From positions 186,001 to 250,000 of the forward strand of contig NZ_FOMN01000002.1 in NCBI RefSeq assembly GCF_900112665.1: a stretch of 64,000 bases of DNA, given 5' to 3'. The translations under genes and the position numbers were made by a program. Source of the stretch: Lactobacillus bombicola. GTDB taxonomy: Bacteria; Bacillota; Bacilli; Lactobacillales; Lactobacillaceae. The first letter of the stretch is position 1, and each line of letters starts with the position of its first letter. Below, one piece after another: positions 53,814 through 63,549 of the stretch. A model generated the notes under the pieces. That model had not been told where the DNA came from, ran no database searches, and was given only the letters and a program-made list of their open reading frames with translations.

Positions 53814-54008
53814 GTGGTCTTTCCTCCTTGTGTATATACAAAATAGTAATAGGCTATAGGTTCAGTCGTTTTGATCCTACATTGTTACAACACCCTTCGA
53901 GTCGAATTCATAAGTTTATAACTCTTATGAGGTAGCTCTCCAACTGAAGAACGCGCATGCGTACAGGCTGTCGAACCTGAAGCATAGCTATTACTTACCA
54001 CATTCCAT
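53814..54008 (-). promoter_or_regulatory. Long structured 5' leader of the S-layer gene
   Basis: About 190 bases between predicted transcript start and ATG. Contains the inverted repeat TCATAAG / CTTATGA (53908-53930), a CAGG / CCTG hairpin and the palindrome CGCATGCG. Stable leaders of this kind prolong Lactobacillus slp mRNA half-life; here that is inferred from length and pairing. Confidence 0.7.
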
Positions 54009-54037
54009 ATTGTACCTAGCTTTAAACTAAAATGCAA
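54009..54037 (-). promoter_or_regulatory. S-layer gene promoter
   Basis: Minus-strand TTGCAT (54032-54037), exactly 17 bases, TACAAT (54009-54014). Predicted start of transcription near 54001. Confidence 0.7.
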
Positions 54038-54215
54038 GGTATGGGGTTATTTTACATACTTTTGTAATAAACGGTTTCATTTTTTTCAAAATGACTAAAT
54101 TTTGCAATATTAATTAAGCCTATGAATTCAGTTTTTTTATTAAATTAAAGTTATAACCGTTATTTTATTTTGCTTTTTATTTTACAAAATATTAACAAAA
54201 TAATTTGAATATATC
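54038..54215. other. A/T-rich spacer upstream of the S-layer promoter
   Basis: Part of a 526-base gene-free stretch. No second S-layer gene, inverted copy or recombination site is visible. Nothing recognised beyond A/T-rich tracts, which may help promoter strength. Confidence 0.4.
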
Positions 54216-54250
54216 AAAAAAGTCACGCGTTTTATAGTTTGCGTGACTTT
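54216..54250 (-). terminator. Terminator of the DUF1659/DUF2922 pair
   Basis: Perfect arms AAAGTCACGC / GCGTGACTTT with a 12-base loop and a T6 tract. Confidence 0.85.
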
Positions 54251-54339
54251 AACGGTGAAATAATTATAGTTTACGCCATAAATGGCGCAGTTTATAACTT
54301 ATCTTTTGCAGTATCATCAGAATTTTCAGATCTACTTTC

Positions 54340-54579
54340 CTAATTTCTAGTATGGTCGAACAAACTAGTAACAGTTCGTTCAATATATGAAGCAGACTGA
54401 GGAATTTTATACAAATCAACTCCATCCTTACTAAAACTGTCTGCTTGAGCAATTTGATTCATTGCCCTTTCAACAGTGACTGCAGTTAAATTTTCAATTG
54501 CATCGGGTAAAGCAACATTAGTCTTTTTACCAGCACCATTTAAGAATGTTAATTGCAAAATTTTACTTTTTACGGACAT
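54340..54579 (-). CDS. DUF2922-family small protein
   Basis: 79 residues from the ATG at 54579, with an AGGAAGAAAGG site. The pattern LQLTFLNGAGKKTNVALPDAI fits DUF2922, a small beta-rich family of Firmicutes with no known function. Cotranscribed with the DUF1659-like gene directly upstream, the usual partner of DUF2922. No signal peptide. Confidence 0.75.
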   Translation of the reverse strand: MSVKSKILQLTFLNGAGKKTNVALPDAIENLTAVTVERAMNQIAQADSFSKDGVDLYKIPQSASYIERTVTSLFDHTRN

Positions 54580-54612
54580 GATTTTTGCCTTTCTTCCTAT
54601 AATCATTAATCT

Positions 54613-54831
54613 TTATTGCTCATTTAACTTAATTGCTTGCTTTTGAATTAAAGTCGCACTACCTAAGCTATTACCTTGCAAACCGGCAATGGCGGTGCCA
54701 AATTGGGCCAATCCCGTTGCTGTTGCTCCCTTTTTAACATGGGGAAAGATACGACTTTTGCCTTTTTTAGAATTATTGTTTTCATCGACAAACATATATT
54801 CTATTGCTTGATCAATTAGTTCAAAGTTCAT
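54613..54831 (-). CDS. DUF1659-like small protein
   Basis: 72 residues from the ATG at 54831; AAGGAAGG lies nine bases upstream. A TTG nine bases earlier is too close to the site. The C-terminal GLAQFGTAIAGLQGNSL...LIQKQAIKLNE matches the DUF1659 pattern. Partner of the next gene. Function unknown. Confidence 0.7.
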   Translation of the reverse strand: MNFELIDQAIEYMFVDENNNSKKGKSRIFPHVKKGATATGLAQFGTAIAGLQGNSLGSATLIQKQAIKLNEQ

Positions 54832-55039
54832 TTTTATCAACCTTCCTTAATTAAAACTATTTTAAGTAATCAATCTGCGCGCTAGATGTCTTACACTATT
54901 AATAACGAGTTGAAAAACCAAAATGTAACATTTTTAAAAAAATTGACTTTCTTTTATTAAAAATAGCCCTTAGGTGGTCAAATCAATCCAAACCAACTAT
55001 AATTAATATTAATATTAGTAAGGAGGACAAATTCCTATT

Positions 55040-55945
55040 ATGAAAAAAACTACGATTTGGACAATTGTAGCTGCAGTAGTTGTTGTCTTAGGGGGAAGTT
55101 TCTTTTTTGTTAAGCAAAATTCAACTAATAACCAAGTTGAAGCTTCCTATAATCAAGCAATTACACATGGTAAAAAAGCAGTCGCAAATAAAAATTATGC
55201 TGAAGCTAGCAATAAGTTTAAGCAGGCACTAAATATTAAAAAGACCAAACAAGCAGCTGCTTATAAAAGTCAGGCTGATAACATGCTTGTTACAATTAAA
55301 TATGCCCAAGATGGTAAATATGATCAGGCATTAAAAGCTATCAATCAAGTCATCACTAAAAGTAATGGTTATCCTGTTTTAACCAAACAGGGAGAAAAGT
55401 TAAAGTCTCTTGTTGAAGACGTAGAAGATGATTACAAACACGAAATTAAGCCAATTTTTGCAACCGCCTCTCAAGCTGAGGCTGATAAACAATATTTAAA
55501 AGCTATTGAACAATACCAAAAAGTTTTAAATTTACCTTACATTGGCGATAAATACTACCAAAAATATAAAAATATCGCTCAAGCAGGAATTAAAAAGGAT
55601 AAAAAAGCTGCCACTAATGGTAAATCTGCTATTCAGGGTTATGCCGCTATCTCAGGTAATGGATCCAGTTCAAATAACCATGCTAAAAGCAATAATGCCC
55701 AAAATAGTATTGGCGCAACTGGCAATGCTGGCAAAACTGGTGAAGGCTCAATGGGCAATCACCAAGTTAACGGTAAAACTGTTGCCAAAAATCAAATAGC
55801 CCAATTACGCAAACGTGTTGGTAAGTTAGGTTACGATGCTATGTCATGGAGCCCACAGGACTTAATCGATCTTTACCGTAGTTCTAAGCGAGCTAATCCT
55901 AATCTAATTACTAAAAAGGATGTGCAAAAATATCTAAAGCCCTAA
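55040..55945 (+). CDS. Membrane-anchored TPR-like protein
   Basis: 301 residues. One N-terminal helix (about 5-24), then helical repeats of TPR type (about 35-185; SYNQAITHGKKAVANKNYAEA and EQYQKVLNLPYIG). A low-complexity Asn/Gly/Ser/Lys linker (about 195-250) follows, and a C-terminal helical domain (about 255-301). The TPR part faces outward and should scaffold surface proteins. ATG start with AAGGAGG; TATAAT at 54998-55003. Confidence 0.78.
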   Translation: MKKTTIWTIVAAVVVVLGGSFFFVKQNSTNNQVEASYNQAITHGKKAVANKNYAEASNKFKQALNIKKTKQAAAYKSQADNMLVTIKYAQDGKYDQALKAINQVITKSNGYPVLTKQGEKLKSLVEDVEDDYKHEIKPIFATASQAEADKQYLKAIEQYQKVLNLPYIGDKYYQKYKNIAQAGIKKDKKAATNGKSAIQGYAAISGNGSSSNNHAKSNNAQNSIGATGNAGKTGEGSMGNHQVNGKTVAKNQIAQLRKRVGKLGYDAMSWSPQDLIDLYRSSKRANPNLITKKDVQKYLKP

Positions 55946-55954
55946 TTTAACTCC

Positions 55955-55983
55955 AAAAAATCGCCCTTAACTTGGGCGTTTTT
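55955..55983 (+). terminator. Terminator of the TPR-like gene
   Basis: CGCCC / GGGCG stem extended by A/T pairs, followed by T5. Confidence 0.75.
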
Positions 55984-56152
55984 GGTTATCTTGTACTATT
56001 GCTAATGGAACTACTCGTTTTACTCATGCATATAGTAAGAAAGACTAACCCTATTAAGCAGCCATCATTAGAATAGTTGCTTTTACTAGCTAAAGTCGGT
56101 AAAATTACTATTGACTTTCACGTTTCCTATTTTTATTAAAGGAGTGTCCGCT

Positions 56153-56605
56153 TTGACTGAAAAAGAAAATAATATCAAAGATACAGATAACGAAAAAGAA
56201 CAAGATAAAGAAAAAGAATTAAAAGAAGAAGAACTAAAAGTAGTTATGCCTGAAGCAACATGGACTACTATGCCACAGACTGAGTTTACTGAACAGCCTG
56301 ACTATCTCCAAGTTTTTACTTACTTTTACATTGCTAAATTCAACCAACAAGATTTGGAAATCATGAATTTATATGATACCAATTCTAATATGGTTGACAT
56401 TAACCATTACCTACTTGATAATATTCATTTTGAACAAAAAGAGCTTATGCAGCATGCTTTACAATACCATGCGCAAAATCTCCAAAATATTGTCGATGAA
56501 ATTATTCGTCAAGATAATATCAAAGCAGCAGAGATGACTTCATATGACGATTGGGATAATTGGTATGAAAATCGTCGTGATAATATTTCTACTTCTTTGT
56601 CATAA
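56153..56605 (+). CDS. Acidic hypothetical protein with TTG start
   Basis: 150 residues. The start is TTG (TTG ACT GAA) because AAAGGAG lies ten bases upstream; an in-frame TTG at 56111 has no ribosome site. Residues 1-35 are almost entirely Glu, Lys, Asp and Asn (disordered). Residues 45-150 form a helical domain with EQPDYLQVFTYFY and YDDWDNWYENRRDN. No family recognised. Possibly cotranscribed with nothing; ends at its own terminator before kup. Confidence 0.7.
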   Translation: MTEKENNIKDTDNEKEQDKEKELKEEELKVVMPEATWTTMPQTEFTEQPDYLQVFTYFYIAKFNQQDLEIMNLYDTNSNMVDINHYLLDNIHFEQKELMQHALQYHAQNLQNIVDEIIRQDNIKAAEMTSYDDWDNWYENRRDNISTSLS

Positions 56606-56651
56606 TTTACTTGTACTATAACTAAAAAAAGAACAAAATATATCCTTAGAT

Positions 56652-56679
56652 GAGAATGTCAAATTGACATTCTCTTTTA
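56652..56679 (+). terminator. Terminator of the acidic hypothetical gene
   Basis: Palindromic GAGAATGTCAA / TTGACATTCTC followed by T4. Confidence 0.7.
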
Positions 56680-56722
56680 CTTAAACAATTTTTATATTAA
56701 TCTATTGGAGTATAGAATAACT

Positions 56723-58759
56723 ATGGATCAAAAAAAGAAACGGATTTCAGTAGCAGGTCTGCTGATTACGATAGGAATTGTTTACGGTGATATTGGTACT
56801 AGTCCGCTATATGTTATGAAATCAATCGTAACTGGCAACGGCGGTATTGCCAATGTTAACCGTGAGCTAATTTTAGGTTCAATTTCTTTGATTTTTTGGA
56901 CTGTTACCTTATTGACGACTGTTAAGTATGTAATGATTGCTCTCAACGCAACTAATCACGGCGAAGGAGGGATTTTTGCATTATATGCACTTGTTCGTAA
57001 AAGAGCCAAGTGGCTAGTAATACCAGCATTAATTGGCGGTGCAGCATTACTGGCTGACGGTACTTTAACCCCTGCAGTAACAGTAACAACATCAATTGAA
57101 GGGCTAAAAAATATGCACTTTGGTTCAAGCATCCCTGTTCCTGATCAAAATTCTGTCATTATCATTACTATTGTAATTTTATTACTATTATTTTCAATTC
57201 AAACTTTTGGTACTAGCATAATTGGTAAGGCATTTGGACCAATTATGTTAATCTGGTTTAGCTTCTTAGGCTTAATTGGCCTCCACAATATGATGCAAGA
57301 TTGGTCTATTCTAGAGGCACTAAATCCTCTTTTAGCTATCAAAGTTTTATTTAGTCCTGCTAATAAAGTTGGTATCTTTATCTTAGGTTCAATCTTTTTG
57401 GCAACAACAGGCGCAGAAGCCTTATATTCTGATGTAGGTCATGTTGGTCGTGGTAATATTTTGGGTTCTTGGCCATATGTCTTTATTTGCTTAGCGCTAA
57501 ACTACCTGGGACAAGGCGTTTGGATTTTGCAAAATCCAAACTACCATACAAACGGGACGGAGCTAAATCCCTTCTTTGAGGCGGTACCCGCTAATTTACG
57601 TTTATTTGCAATTATCTTAGCAACAATTGCTGCTATTATTGCTTCGCAAGCTTTAATTACCGGATCTTTTACCCTTGTGTCTGAAGCAAGTGGTCTTAAA
57701 TTCTTACCGAGAATGAAAATCAACTACCCTACAACTGAACACGGGCAGATTTATATCCCTGCTGTTAATAAAATGATTTGTGTAGTCACGATTGCAATTG
57801 TTATGTTCTTCCGTACTTCAGAGCATATGGAAGCTGCTTATGGTCTGTCTATCACGGTTACCATGTTAATGACTACCTTACTTCTATTTGAATATTTAGG
57901 TGCAAAAAACCACCCACTGATTTTACGTCTTTGTTTCCTTATCGTTTTTGGTTTTATCGAAGGTATGTTTTTAATTTCTAGTTTAACTAAGTTCACCCAT
58001 GGTGGTTATGTTACAGTCTTAATTGCTGGCTTCATTGGAATTATTATGTTTATCTGGTTCTTCGGTAATAAGGTTCGGGACAAACATGAAGGAGCAAACA
58101 CTTATGTTCGTTTAGATAAATATACTGATATGCTGACTGATCTTAGTCACGATGATGATTATCCAGTCTATGCTACTAACTTAGTCTACATGGCTAAAGT
58201 GAAGTACAATAAATTTATTAAACGTGAAATTTTATATTCAATTTTGGATAAAAGACCAAAAAGAGCGGGGGCCTATTGGTTTGTTTCCGTAAACATTACT
58301 AATGAACCATATACAGCAAAGTATGCCGTAAATACTTATGACACTAAGAATGTAATTAACGTTCAATTGTATTTAGGTTTTAAAAAGCAAACTAGTGTAA
58401 ATGTTTATTTACGCCAAGTGGTTCACGACTTAATTAAAGATGGAACGATTGAATCGCAACCACAAGAATATACAACCTCACCTGGAAGAGAGGTGGGTGA
58501 CTTTTCATTCGTCATTGTCAAAGATGTCGTCAGCCCATTAACTAAATTAAAAGGCTTTGAAAAATGGATTGTTACGGCTCGCGTTTGGTTACAAAATTTG
58601 TCCTCTAATCCTGCATCTTGGTTTGGCTTGGAATATACTGATACTGTAGTCGAAAGTGTACCATTAATCTTAGGTCGACCAAGTAGAGATTTACATATTA
58701 AACGAGTCGCCCCATGTGATTACTCTCATTTGAAAAATGAAGATGAAGTAATTCAATAG
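56723..58759 (+). CDS. kup: Potassium uptake protein Kup
   Basis: 678 residues from the ATG at 56723, with a GGAG site; six extra residues upstream would absorb that site. Twelve membrane helices and a soluble C-terminal domain of about 220 residues. The first helix region VYGDIGTSPLYVM and NHGEGGIFALYAL are signatures of the KUP/HAK/KT family. H+-K+ symport at low K+. KUP activity in other Firmicutes is controlled by c-di-AMP; no riboswitch was seen before this gene. Confidence 0.95.
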   Translation: MDQKKKRISVAGLLITIGIVYGDIGTSPLYVMKSIVTGNGGIANVNRELILGSISLIFWTVTLLTTVKYVMIALNATNHGEGGIFALYALVRKRAKWLVIPALIGGAALLADGTLTPAVTVTTSIEGLKNMHFGSSIPVPDQNSVIIITIVILLLLFSIQTFGTSIIGKAFGPIMLIWFSFLGLIGLHNMMQDWSILEALNPLLAIKVLFSPANKVGIFILGSIFLATTGAEALYSDVGHVGRGNILGSWPYVFICLALNYLGQGVWILQNPNYHTNGTELNPFFEAVPANLRLFAIILATIAAIIASQALITGSFTLVSEASGLKFLPRMKINYPTTEHGQIYIPAVNKMICVVTIAIVMFFRTSEHMEAAYGLSITVTMLMTTLLLFEYLGAKNHPLILRLCFLIVFGFIEGMFLISSLTKFTHGGYVTVLIAGFIGIIMFIWFFGNKVRDKHEGANTYVRLDKYTDMLTDLSHDDDYPVYATNLVYMAKVKYNKFIKREILYSILDKRPKRAGAYWFVSVNITNEPYTAKYAVNTYDTKNVINVQLYLGFKKQTSVNVYLRQVVHDLIKDGTIESQPQEYTTSPGREVGDFSFVIVKDVVSPLTKLKGFEKWIVTARVWLQNLSSNPASWFGLEYTDTVVESVPLILGRPSRDLHIKRVAPCDYSHLKNEDEVIQ

Positions 58760-58776
58760 TTAATAATCCTGCATAT

Positions 58777-58814
58777 AAAAAACACTGATCAGAAATTTTT
58801 GATCAGTGTTTTTT
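58777..58814. terminator. Bidirectional terminator between kup and pepO
   Basis: Perfect arms AAAAAACACTGATC / GATCAGTGTTTTTT with a ten-base loop. Confidence 0.9.
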
Positions 58815-58831
58815 GTTATGTTGTTTGCTAA

Positions 58832-60781
58832 TTACCAAATATCTACGCGTTTATCAGGATCTAGCCACATGCCATCTTCAGGTGTTACCGCAAAAACTTT
58901 ATAAAAGTCATCTTGGCATTGAATTTGTACATTAGCCCGCAATGGACCAGGTGCATGCACGTCAACGGCTGTTTGCGTCTTGATTGATTCAGTTAATTGC
59001 TTATTTGCCCAAATACGAGCAAAATTCTCAAATAGTTTCTTTAAATCATCATTTTCATTCTTAGCAGCTTCAACAGCAGCAGTCAAGCCTCCTTGATCAG
59101 CAATATTTTCCGAAACAATTTGCTTACCGTTCAATTTCACTGGTCCATATTCAATACCATCAAACAAATCAATTTCTTCTTGTGTTCGCTTTTTGAATTC
59201 AGCATAGTCTGCTTCAGTCCACCAATTAGTCATGTTACCTAATTCATCAAATTGAGCACCATTATTATCAAAAGCATGTGAAACTTCATGTGCAATAACC
59301 GTCCCAATGCCACCGAAATTAGTTGCTCTATCCTGCTTTAAATCATAAAATGGTGCTTGCAAAATTGCTGCTGGGAAAGTTAAATCATTTCTTTGGGGAT
59401 CATAACAGGCATTAACCAAATTACCCGGCATTGCCCAAACCGTACGATCAACCTTTTGATGTAGTTGTTCAATATTGTACTTTTGTTCTGCAACAGCAAA
59501 GGCGCGCTCATTAGAATAAAGGCTACCACCTTGACTAGCTGGAATCACTTTCAGCCGATTGTAAATTTCTTCTATCTTATCTGGGTACCCAATCTTAAGC
59601 TCTAAAGCCTCAAGTTTAATGATTGCCTTTTTCTTAGTTTCAGCAGACAGCCAGCTATTTTGCTGTAAACGATCTTTATAGACATCCAACATCCGTTGAA
59701 TCATATCTTCAACATCTTTTTTTGCATCAGCACCAAAGTATTCTTTACCATAATACACACCAACTACTTCACTAAAGCTGCCATTAGCGATATGGTAAGC
59801 TTGTTTATTGCCCTCAGCCAATTTAGGTTGACCAGATAGGGCTTGACTAAATGGAAAAGCAGCTTCACGAAACTCTTGCGACAAGTCAGAGGCAGCACTA
59901 TTAATAAAGTTAACAATCATCCAGCCTTTTATTTCAGCGAAATTATCCTTATTAATAATTTCATTAATATGATCAAGATAACGTGGCTCTTCAACAATAA
60001 TCCGCTCGGGTTCTTCACCAATTACTTCTTTAAGATAATATTGAATCTTAAATTCACTAAATTTATCTTCAAAATCGGCAATCGCCATTGGGTTGTAGGT
60101 AGCTGGATAATCAGCCCATTCTTCAGAAGACTTGACTACTTTAGCCAACTTAGCATCAAATTCAATAGCAGCTGCCGCATATTTTTGAGCTTCATCTTCA
60201 GCAATACCAGCCATTTGAAGTAACTTAACTGATTGCTGTTGTAAAATTGTCAATAACTTGGGAGCATCTGCGGTTTGATAAGTGGTAGTATCTGGTAAAA
60301 ATGTACCTGGACCAGCAAAATATAATACATTAACTTTGGTATTTTTCATATCAGGCTCTACATCAAAACCAAATGGTAGCGATGCAAAGGTAGTCAAGTC
60401 AGGAGCAGTTAAATTAAAATCAGAAAAATCCTTAATACCGGTCAAAATATTCAAATCGGCTTTGATTGGTTCAGCACCTTCTCTGTTACGCTTATCAAAA
60501 TCACTAGCTAATTGATATAATTTGACTGCCTCTGCTAAATTAGGGATAGCAGGAATTTCTTTTTTACCAGTAGCAAAGTCTGCAAAATCTTGCATTAAAT
60601 GTTTCTCAACATTAACATCAATACCATCAAAAGAGGCCATTCGCGAGCGATCACTCGGAATCTTTGTCTTTTCAATCCATTCCGAATTGACTGCCAAATA
60701 AATATTGTCTTGCGGCCTAGTACCTACTTTAGGCTCAATTACATCACCGCTACCGCCACGAACTGCAAAATTTTTTCTCAT
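58832..60781 (-). CDS. pepO: Endopeptidase PepO (M13 neprilysin family)
   Basis: 649 residues, cytosolic. Zinc motif HEVSHAFDNNG with His498, Glu499 and His502, and the third ligand in SENIADQGG. The NAxYxP-like strand (VNACYDPQRNDLTF) is near residue 455. Cleaves oligopeptides from casein or medium proteins. ATG start with AAAAGGAG. Monocistronic. Confidence 0.95.
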   Translation of the reverse strand: MRKNFAVRGGSGDVIEPKVGTRPQDNIYLAVNSEWIEKTKIPSDRSRMASFDGIDVNVEKHLMQDFADFATGKKEIPAIPNLAEAVKLYQLASDFDKRNREGAEPIKADLNILTGIKDFSDFNLTAPDLTTFASLPFGFDVEPDMKNTKVNVLYFAGPGTFLPDTTTYQTADAPKLLTILQQQSVKLLQMAGIAEDEAQKYAAAAIEFDAKLAKVVKSSEEWADYPATYNPMAIADFEDKFSEFKIQYYLKEVIGEEPERIIVEEPRYLDHINEIINKDNFAEIKGWMIVNFINSAASDLSQEFREAAFPFSQALSGQPKLAEGNKQAYHIANGSFSEVVGVYYGKEYFGADAKKDVEDMIQRMLDVYKDRLQQNSWLSAETKKKAIIKLEALELKIGYPDKIEEIYNRLKVIPASQGGSLYSNERAFAVAEQKYNIEQLHQKVDRTVWAMPGNLVNACYDPQRNDLTFPAAILQAPFYDLKQDRATNFGGIGTVIAHEVSHAFDNNGAQFDELGNMTNWWTEADYAEFKKRTQEEIDLFDGIEYGPVKLNGKQIVSENIADQGGLTAAVEAAKNENDDLKKLFENFARIWANKQLTESIKTQTAVDVHAPGPLRANVQIQCQDDFYKVFAVTPEDGMWLDPDKRVDIW

Positions 60782-60870
60782 GCTAACACTCCTTTTAAAT
60801 TAAAATTAAAATTCGAATAAATTAATATTGTCATTTTAATTATACAGCTTATCAACAAATATTTAACACA

Positions 60871-62088
60871 TTATTTATATAACTTAATATATTTCCTTAA
60901 CTTAGCATACAATGGTAAAAGTAGTATTACCATTAAAAATATCCCACCAGCAGCAATAATAAAAAAGGGAATATATCCTGCACGATCAATTATCATTCCC
61001 CCAAATAAGGGACCAAAAGCTTGGCCAATTCCCCGCGCTACATTAATCACGCCCTGATACTTTCCCTTACTGCTAAGCGGAGATAGCTCATTAACATATG
61101 CTGGAACTGCGGGAAACGCCGTTGCTTCACCTAAGGTTAAAATTACCATTGATAAGGCAAAATGAACAAAATCACGAGCAAAAATAAGTGTAGCAAAAGA
61201 AATAGCAAACATTAATGTCCCAAAAATAATTTGTTGAAATAGGTTTTTAAATAAATGGGGGTAACGTGCTAAAATTACTTGAACAATTACGATAATTGCC
61301 CCATTAAGCGTCCATAGCAAACTATATAAATGAAATGGTATACCTAATGACACCATGTACACTGAAAGGTTCGATTCCCAATTCATATACATTAACCAAG
61401 TGACTGCCAAAGACAATAAAAAACCACACATTAACATCGTATTGTACTTAGGCATTGGTTCAAATTTGTGTTTTTCCCCAACTTTTACACTCGTATGCCT
61501 TTGCCGGTGAAAATTACTAATTGGTCGATAGTGAATTGCTGCGTTAATACAACCAATTATAAATAAAGATGCCGCTAATAAAAATAAGAATTCAATTGAA
61601 AAATCATACAAATAACCCACTAAAAGAGTACCTGTGACAGTACCTACATTTTGGGCAAAATAAATCAAATTAAACACATATTTTCCTGGATATTTACGCA
61701 AACTTGTCGCAATTGAATTAATTAGTGTTCCGTCCCAGCCACTAACAAATCCTGTCAAAACAAGCCAAAACCAATATTCAGGCCAACCATGAAAGAAAGC
61801 CATCAAAATTAAAATTAAAGCATCAATTCCCAAACCAATTACAATTAGTGGGTATGGGTTATACCTATCATAAAGCCAACCTGCTACAATTGATCCTAAG
61901 ACATTACTGGCACAATTACAAAATAATACAATACCAATTACTGACAAACTAATATGCAATTGCTTATTCAAATAGACTGAGGTCAACGGCCAAACAAAGC
62001 TTGACCCAATCCAAGTTACTAATTCGCCTAGTAACAGCCAACGCAATTTGACCTCTGTTTCATTATTTGATCCATGTGAGAGTTTCAT
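60871..62088 (-). CDS. MFS transporter (DHA1-like)
   Basis: 405 residues, 12 membrane helices. Motif A region GWLYDRYNPYPLIVIG between helices 2 and 3, and a second copy GGMIIDRAGYIPFF. Resembles drug/H+ antiporters such as MdtG/YttB types. ATG start with AAGGACGG. Stands alone; substrate unknown. Confidence 0.85.
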   Translation of the reverse strand: MKLSHGSNNETEVKLRWLLLGELVTWIGSSFVWPLTSVYLNKQLHISLSVIGIVLFCNCASNVLGSIVAGWLYDRYNPYPLIVIGLGIDALILILMAFFHGWPEYWFWLVLTGFVSGWDGTLINSIATSLRKYPGKYVFNLIYFAQNVGTVTGTLLVGYLYDFSIEFLFLLAASLFIIGCINAAIHYRPISNFHRQRHTSVKVGEKHKFEPMPKYNTMLMCGFLLSLAVTWLMYMNWESNLSVYMVSLGIPFHLYSLLWTLNGAIIVIVQVILARYPHLFKNLFQQIIFGTLMFAISFATLIFARDFVHFALSMVILTLGEATAFPAVPAYVNELSPLSSKGKYQGVINVARGIGQAFGPLFGGMIIDRAGYIPFFIIAAGGIFLMVILLLPLYAKLRKYIKLYK

Positions 62089-62217
62089 TTATTCCGTCCT
62101 TCCCAATTAGCATTCCATTTACCAGTTTAACAAGAAGTGTGCAAAAAAACACCCCGACTAATAATCTAAATATTATAAAAATCAAGTTATTGCCTTGGAG
62201 ACCATTCTAAAATCATT

Positions 62218-62252
62218 AAAAAGCTCATCTCTTAAGTGAGATGAGCTTTTAA
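62218..62252 (-). terminator. Terminator of the asnB-aslA operon
   Basis: Perfect arms AAAAGCTCATCTC / GAGATGAGCTTTT with a six-base loop and a T5 tract in the minus direction. Confidence 0.88.
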
Positions 62253-62254
62253 AA

Positions 62255-63529
62255 TTATTGTTTCTTCTGCTGATTAAAGAACTGTCCTTTATTCACTTGA
62301 TAATACTTTTGATAACGACCTATATAATTATGGAACATATATTTAAGTAGTAGCCAACGCTTAAAATTACGGTCTTTTTCATAAAAAACCGTGGTACCAT
62401 AGCGTCCCTCATGAATTAATTCTTCAGCTAGACGTTTAGCATCATTATTAGTGGCATACTGCTTAAATACTTTTACCGGAATTCCTAACCATAAAGTATG
62501 TTGCGACTTAAGTTTATTACCATAAACTGGCTCTTTTTCCTGCAAGCTATCGGTAACATAATCATCAACGTACCATTTAGCCAAATTATAACCATTTAAA
62601 GTAACGTAAAAGCTTGATCGACCTTGCCGCAAATTAATTTCGAAAAACTTATACTTACCATCTCGATTATCATATTTAATATCAAAATTAGCCATCCCGA
62701 CATAATTTAATTTTTCTAAAAATGATTCAACTTGTTCATACAGCTTTTCATCATATTCAGGCAAAATCGCCATATAATTACCAATTGCTTGCGGAGTAGG
62801 ATCCTCTAGCAATGGGTGACCTAAACACATCATTTTAACATGATGATTTTTATCTACATAAGCATTTAAAACACGCATATTAGAATCATCACCCGGAATA
62901 AAGTCCTGTAAAATTAAATCTGCTTTGTAGCCATTGCTATAAATTTTACTAATAATATCTTTTAATTCAGCTTCATTATGAATTGTAAAAGCTTTTTTGC
63001 GTCCTTCAAAATGAACATCAAGCCAAGATACCGGATCTTCTGGCTTTAATTCGATTGGATAATCGAATGGAAGCTTTAAATAATTTTCTGCTTGATAATC
63101 AGCTACAGTAACAATCTTAGTCTTAGGATAGGGAAGCCCATATTCTTCGGCAATTTGATAAAAGCCCTCTTTTGAAATTAACTTTTTCAACAAGTCATAA
63201 TCAATATATGGAACAATGAAAGTTGCTTCAAGTTCTTCCTTGTGTTTAGATAATAGTTCGGCATAGCCATCACCACAAGCAATTAAAATCACCGGTTCTT
63301 GATGATCTTGATAGATTTTCATCTGGTCACGCATAACTTCCATAAAAGTTGGATCTTCACTAAAACCTTGATGTAGTTCAACGCTTACAATTTTGGAGTA
63401 ACGAGTTGGCGCCAATTGACTATCAGCTAGTGCTTTAACTTTAATACCATATTCCTCATTGAATGAACGAGCCATACCATAAACGTTAATATCACTACCT
63501 AGTAGAATTGGTGTAAAATCCTGTTTCAT
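62255..63529 (-). CDS. ATP-grasp carboxylate-amine ligase, probable D-aspartate ligase
   Basis: 424 residues. ATP-grasp fold: central substrate domain and catalytic end with FFEINLRQGRSSFYVT (metal-binding Glu/Asn). Length and neighbour gene match Aslfm/AslA-type ligases, which add D-aspartate to the lysine side chain of the peptidoglycan precursor. It follows the asparagine-synthase gene by 20 bases; the pair would make, then amidate, the D-Asp bridge. Other amine acceptors cannot be excluded. ATG start with AGGAGCAG. Confidence 0.8.
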   Translation of the reverse strand: MKQDFTPILLGSDINVYGMARSFNEEYGIKVKALADSQLAPTRYSKIVSVELHQGFSEDPTFMEVMRDQMKIYQDHQEPVILIACGDGYAELLSKHKEELEATFIVPYIDYDLLKKLISKEGFYQIAEEYGLPYPKTKIVTVADYQAENYLKLPFDYPIELKPEDPVSWLDVHFEGRKKAFTIHNEAELKDIISKIYSNGYKADLILQDFIPGDDSNMRVLNAYVDKNHHVKMMCLGHPLLEDPTPQAIGNYMAILPEYDEKLYEQVESFLEKLNYVGMANFDIKYDNRDGKYKFFEINLRQGRSSFYVTLNGYNLAKWYVDDYVTDSLQEKEPVYGNKLKSQHTLWLGIPVKVFKQYATNNDAKRLAEELIHEGRYGTTVFYEKDRNFKRWLLLKYMFHNYIGRYQKYYQVNKGQFFNQQKKQ

Positions 63530-63549
63530 TTTTTAAAATCTGCTCCTAA

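Noticed and set aside
51000-54300. Silent second S-layer gene or inversion cassette next to slp
   Set aside because: No second SLAP-bearing reading frame in opposite orientation and no repeated slp 5' or 3' sequence was found.
56111-56139. Promoter-like TTGACT-17-TATTAA before the acidic hypothetical gene
   Set aside because: Its -10 box touches the AAAGGAG ribosome site, so a transcript from it would start after that site. The match is probably chance.
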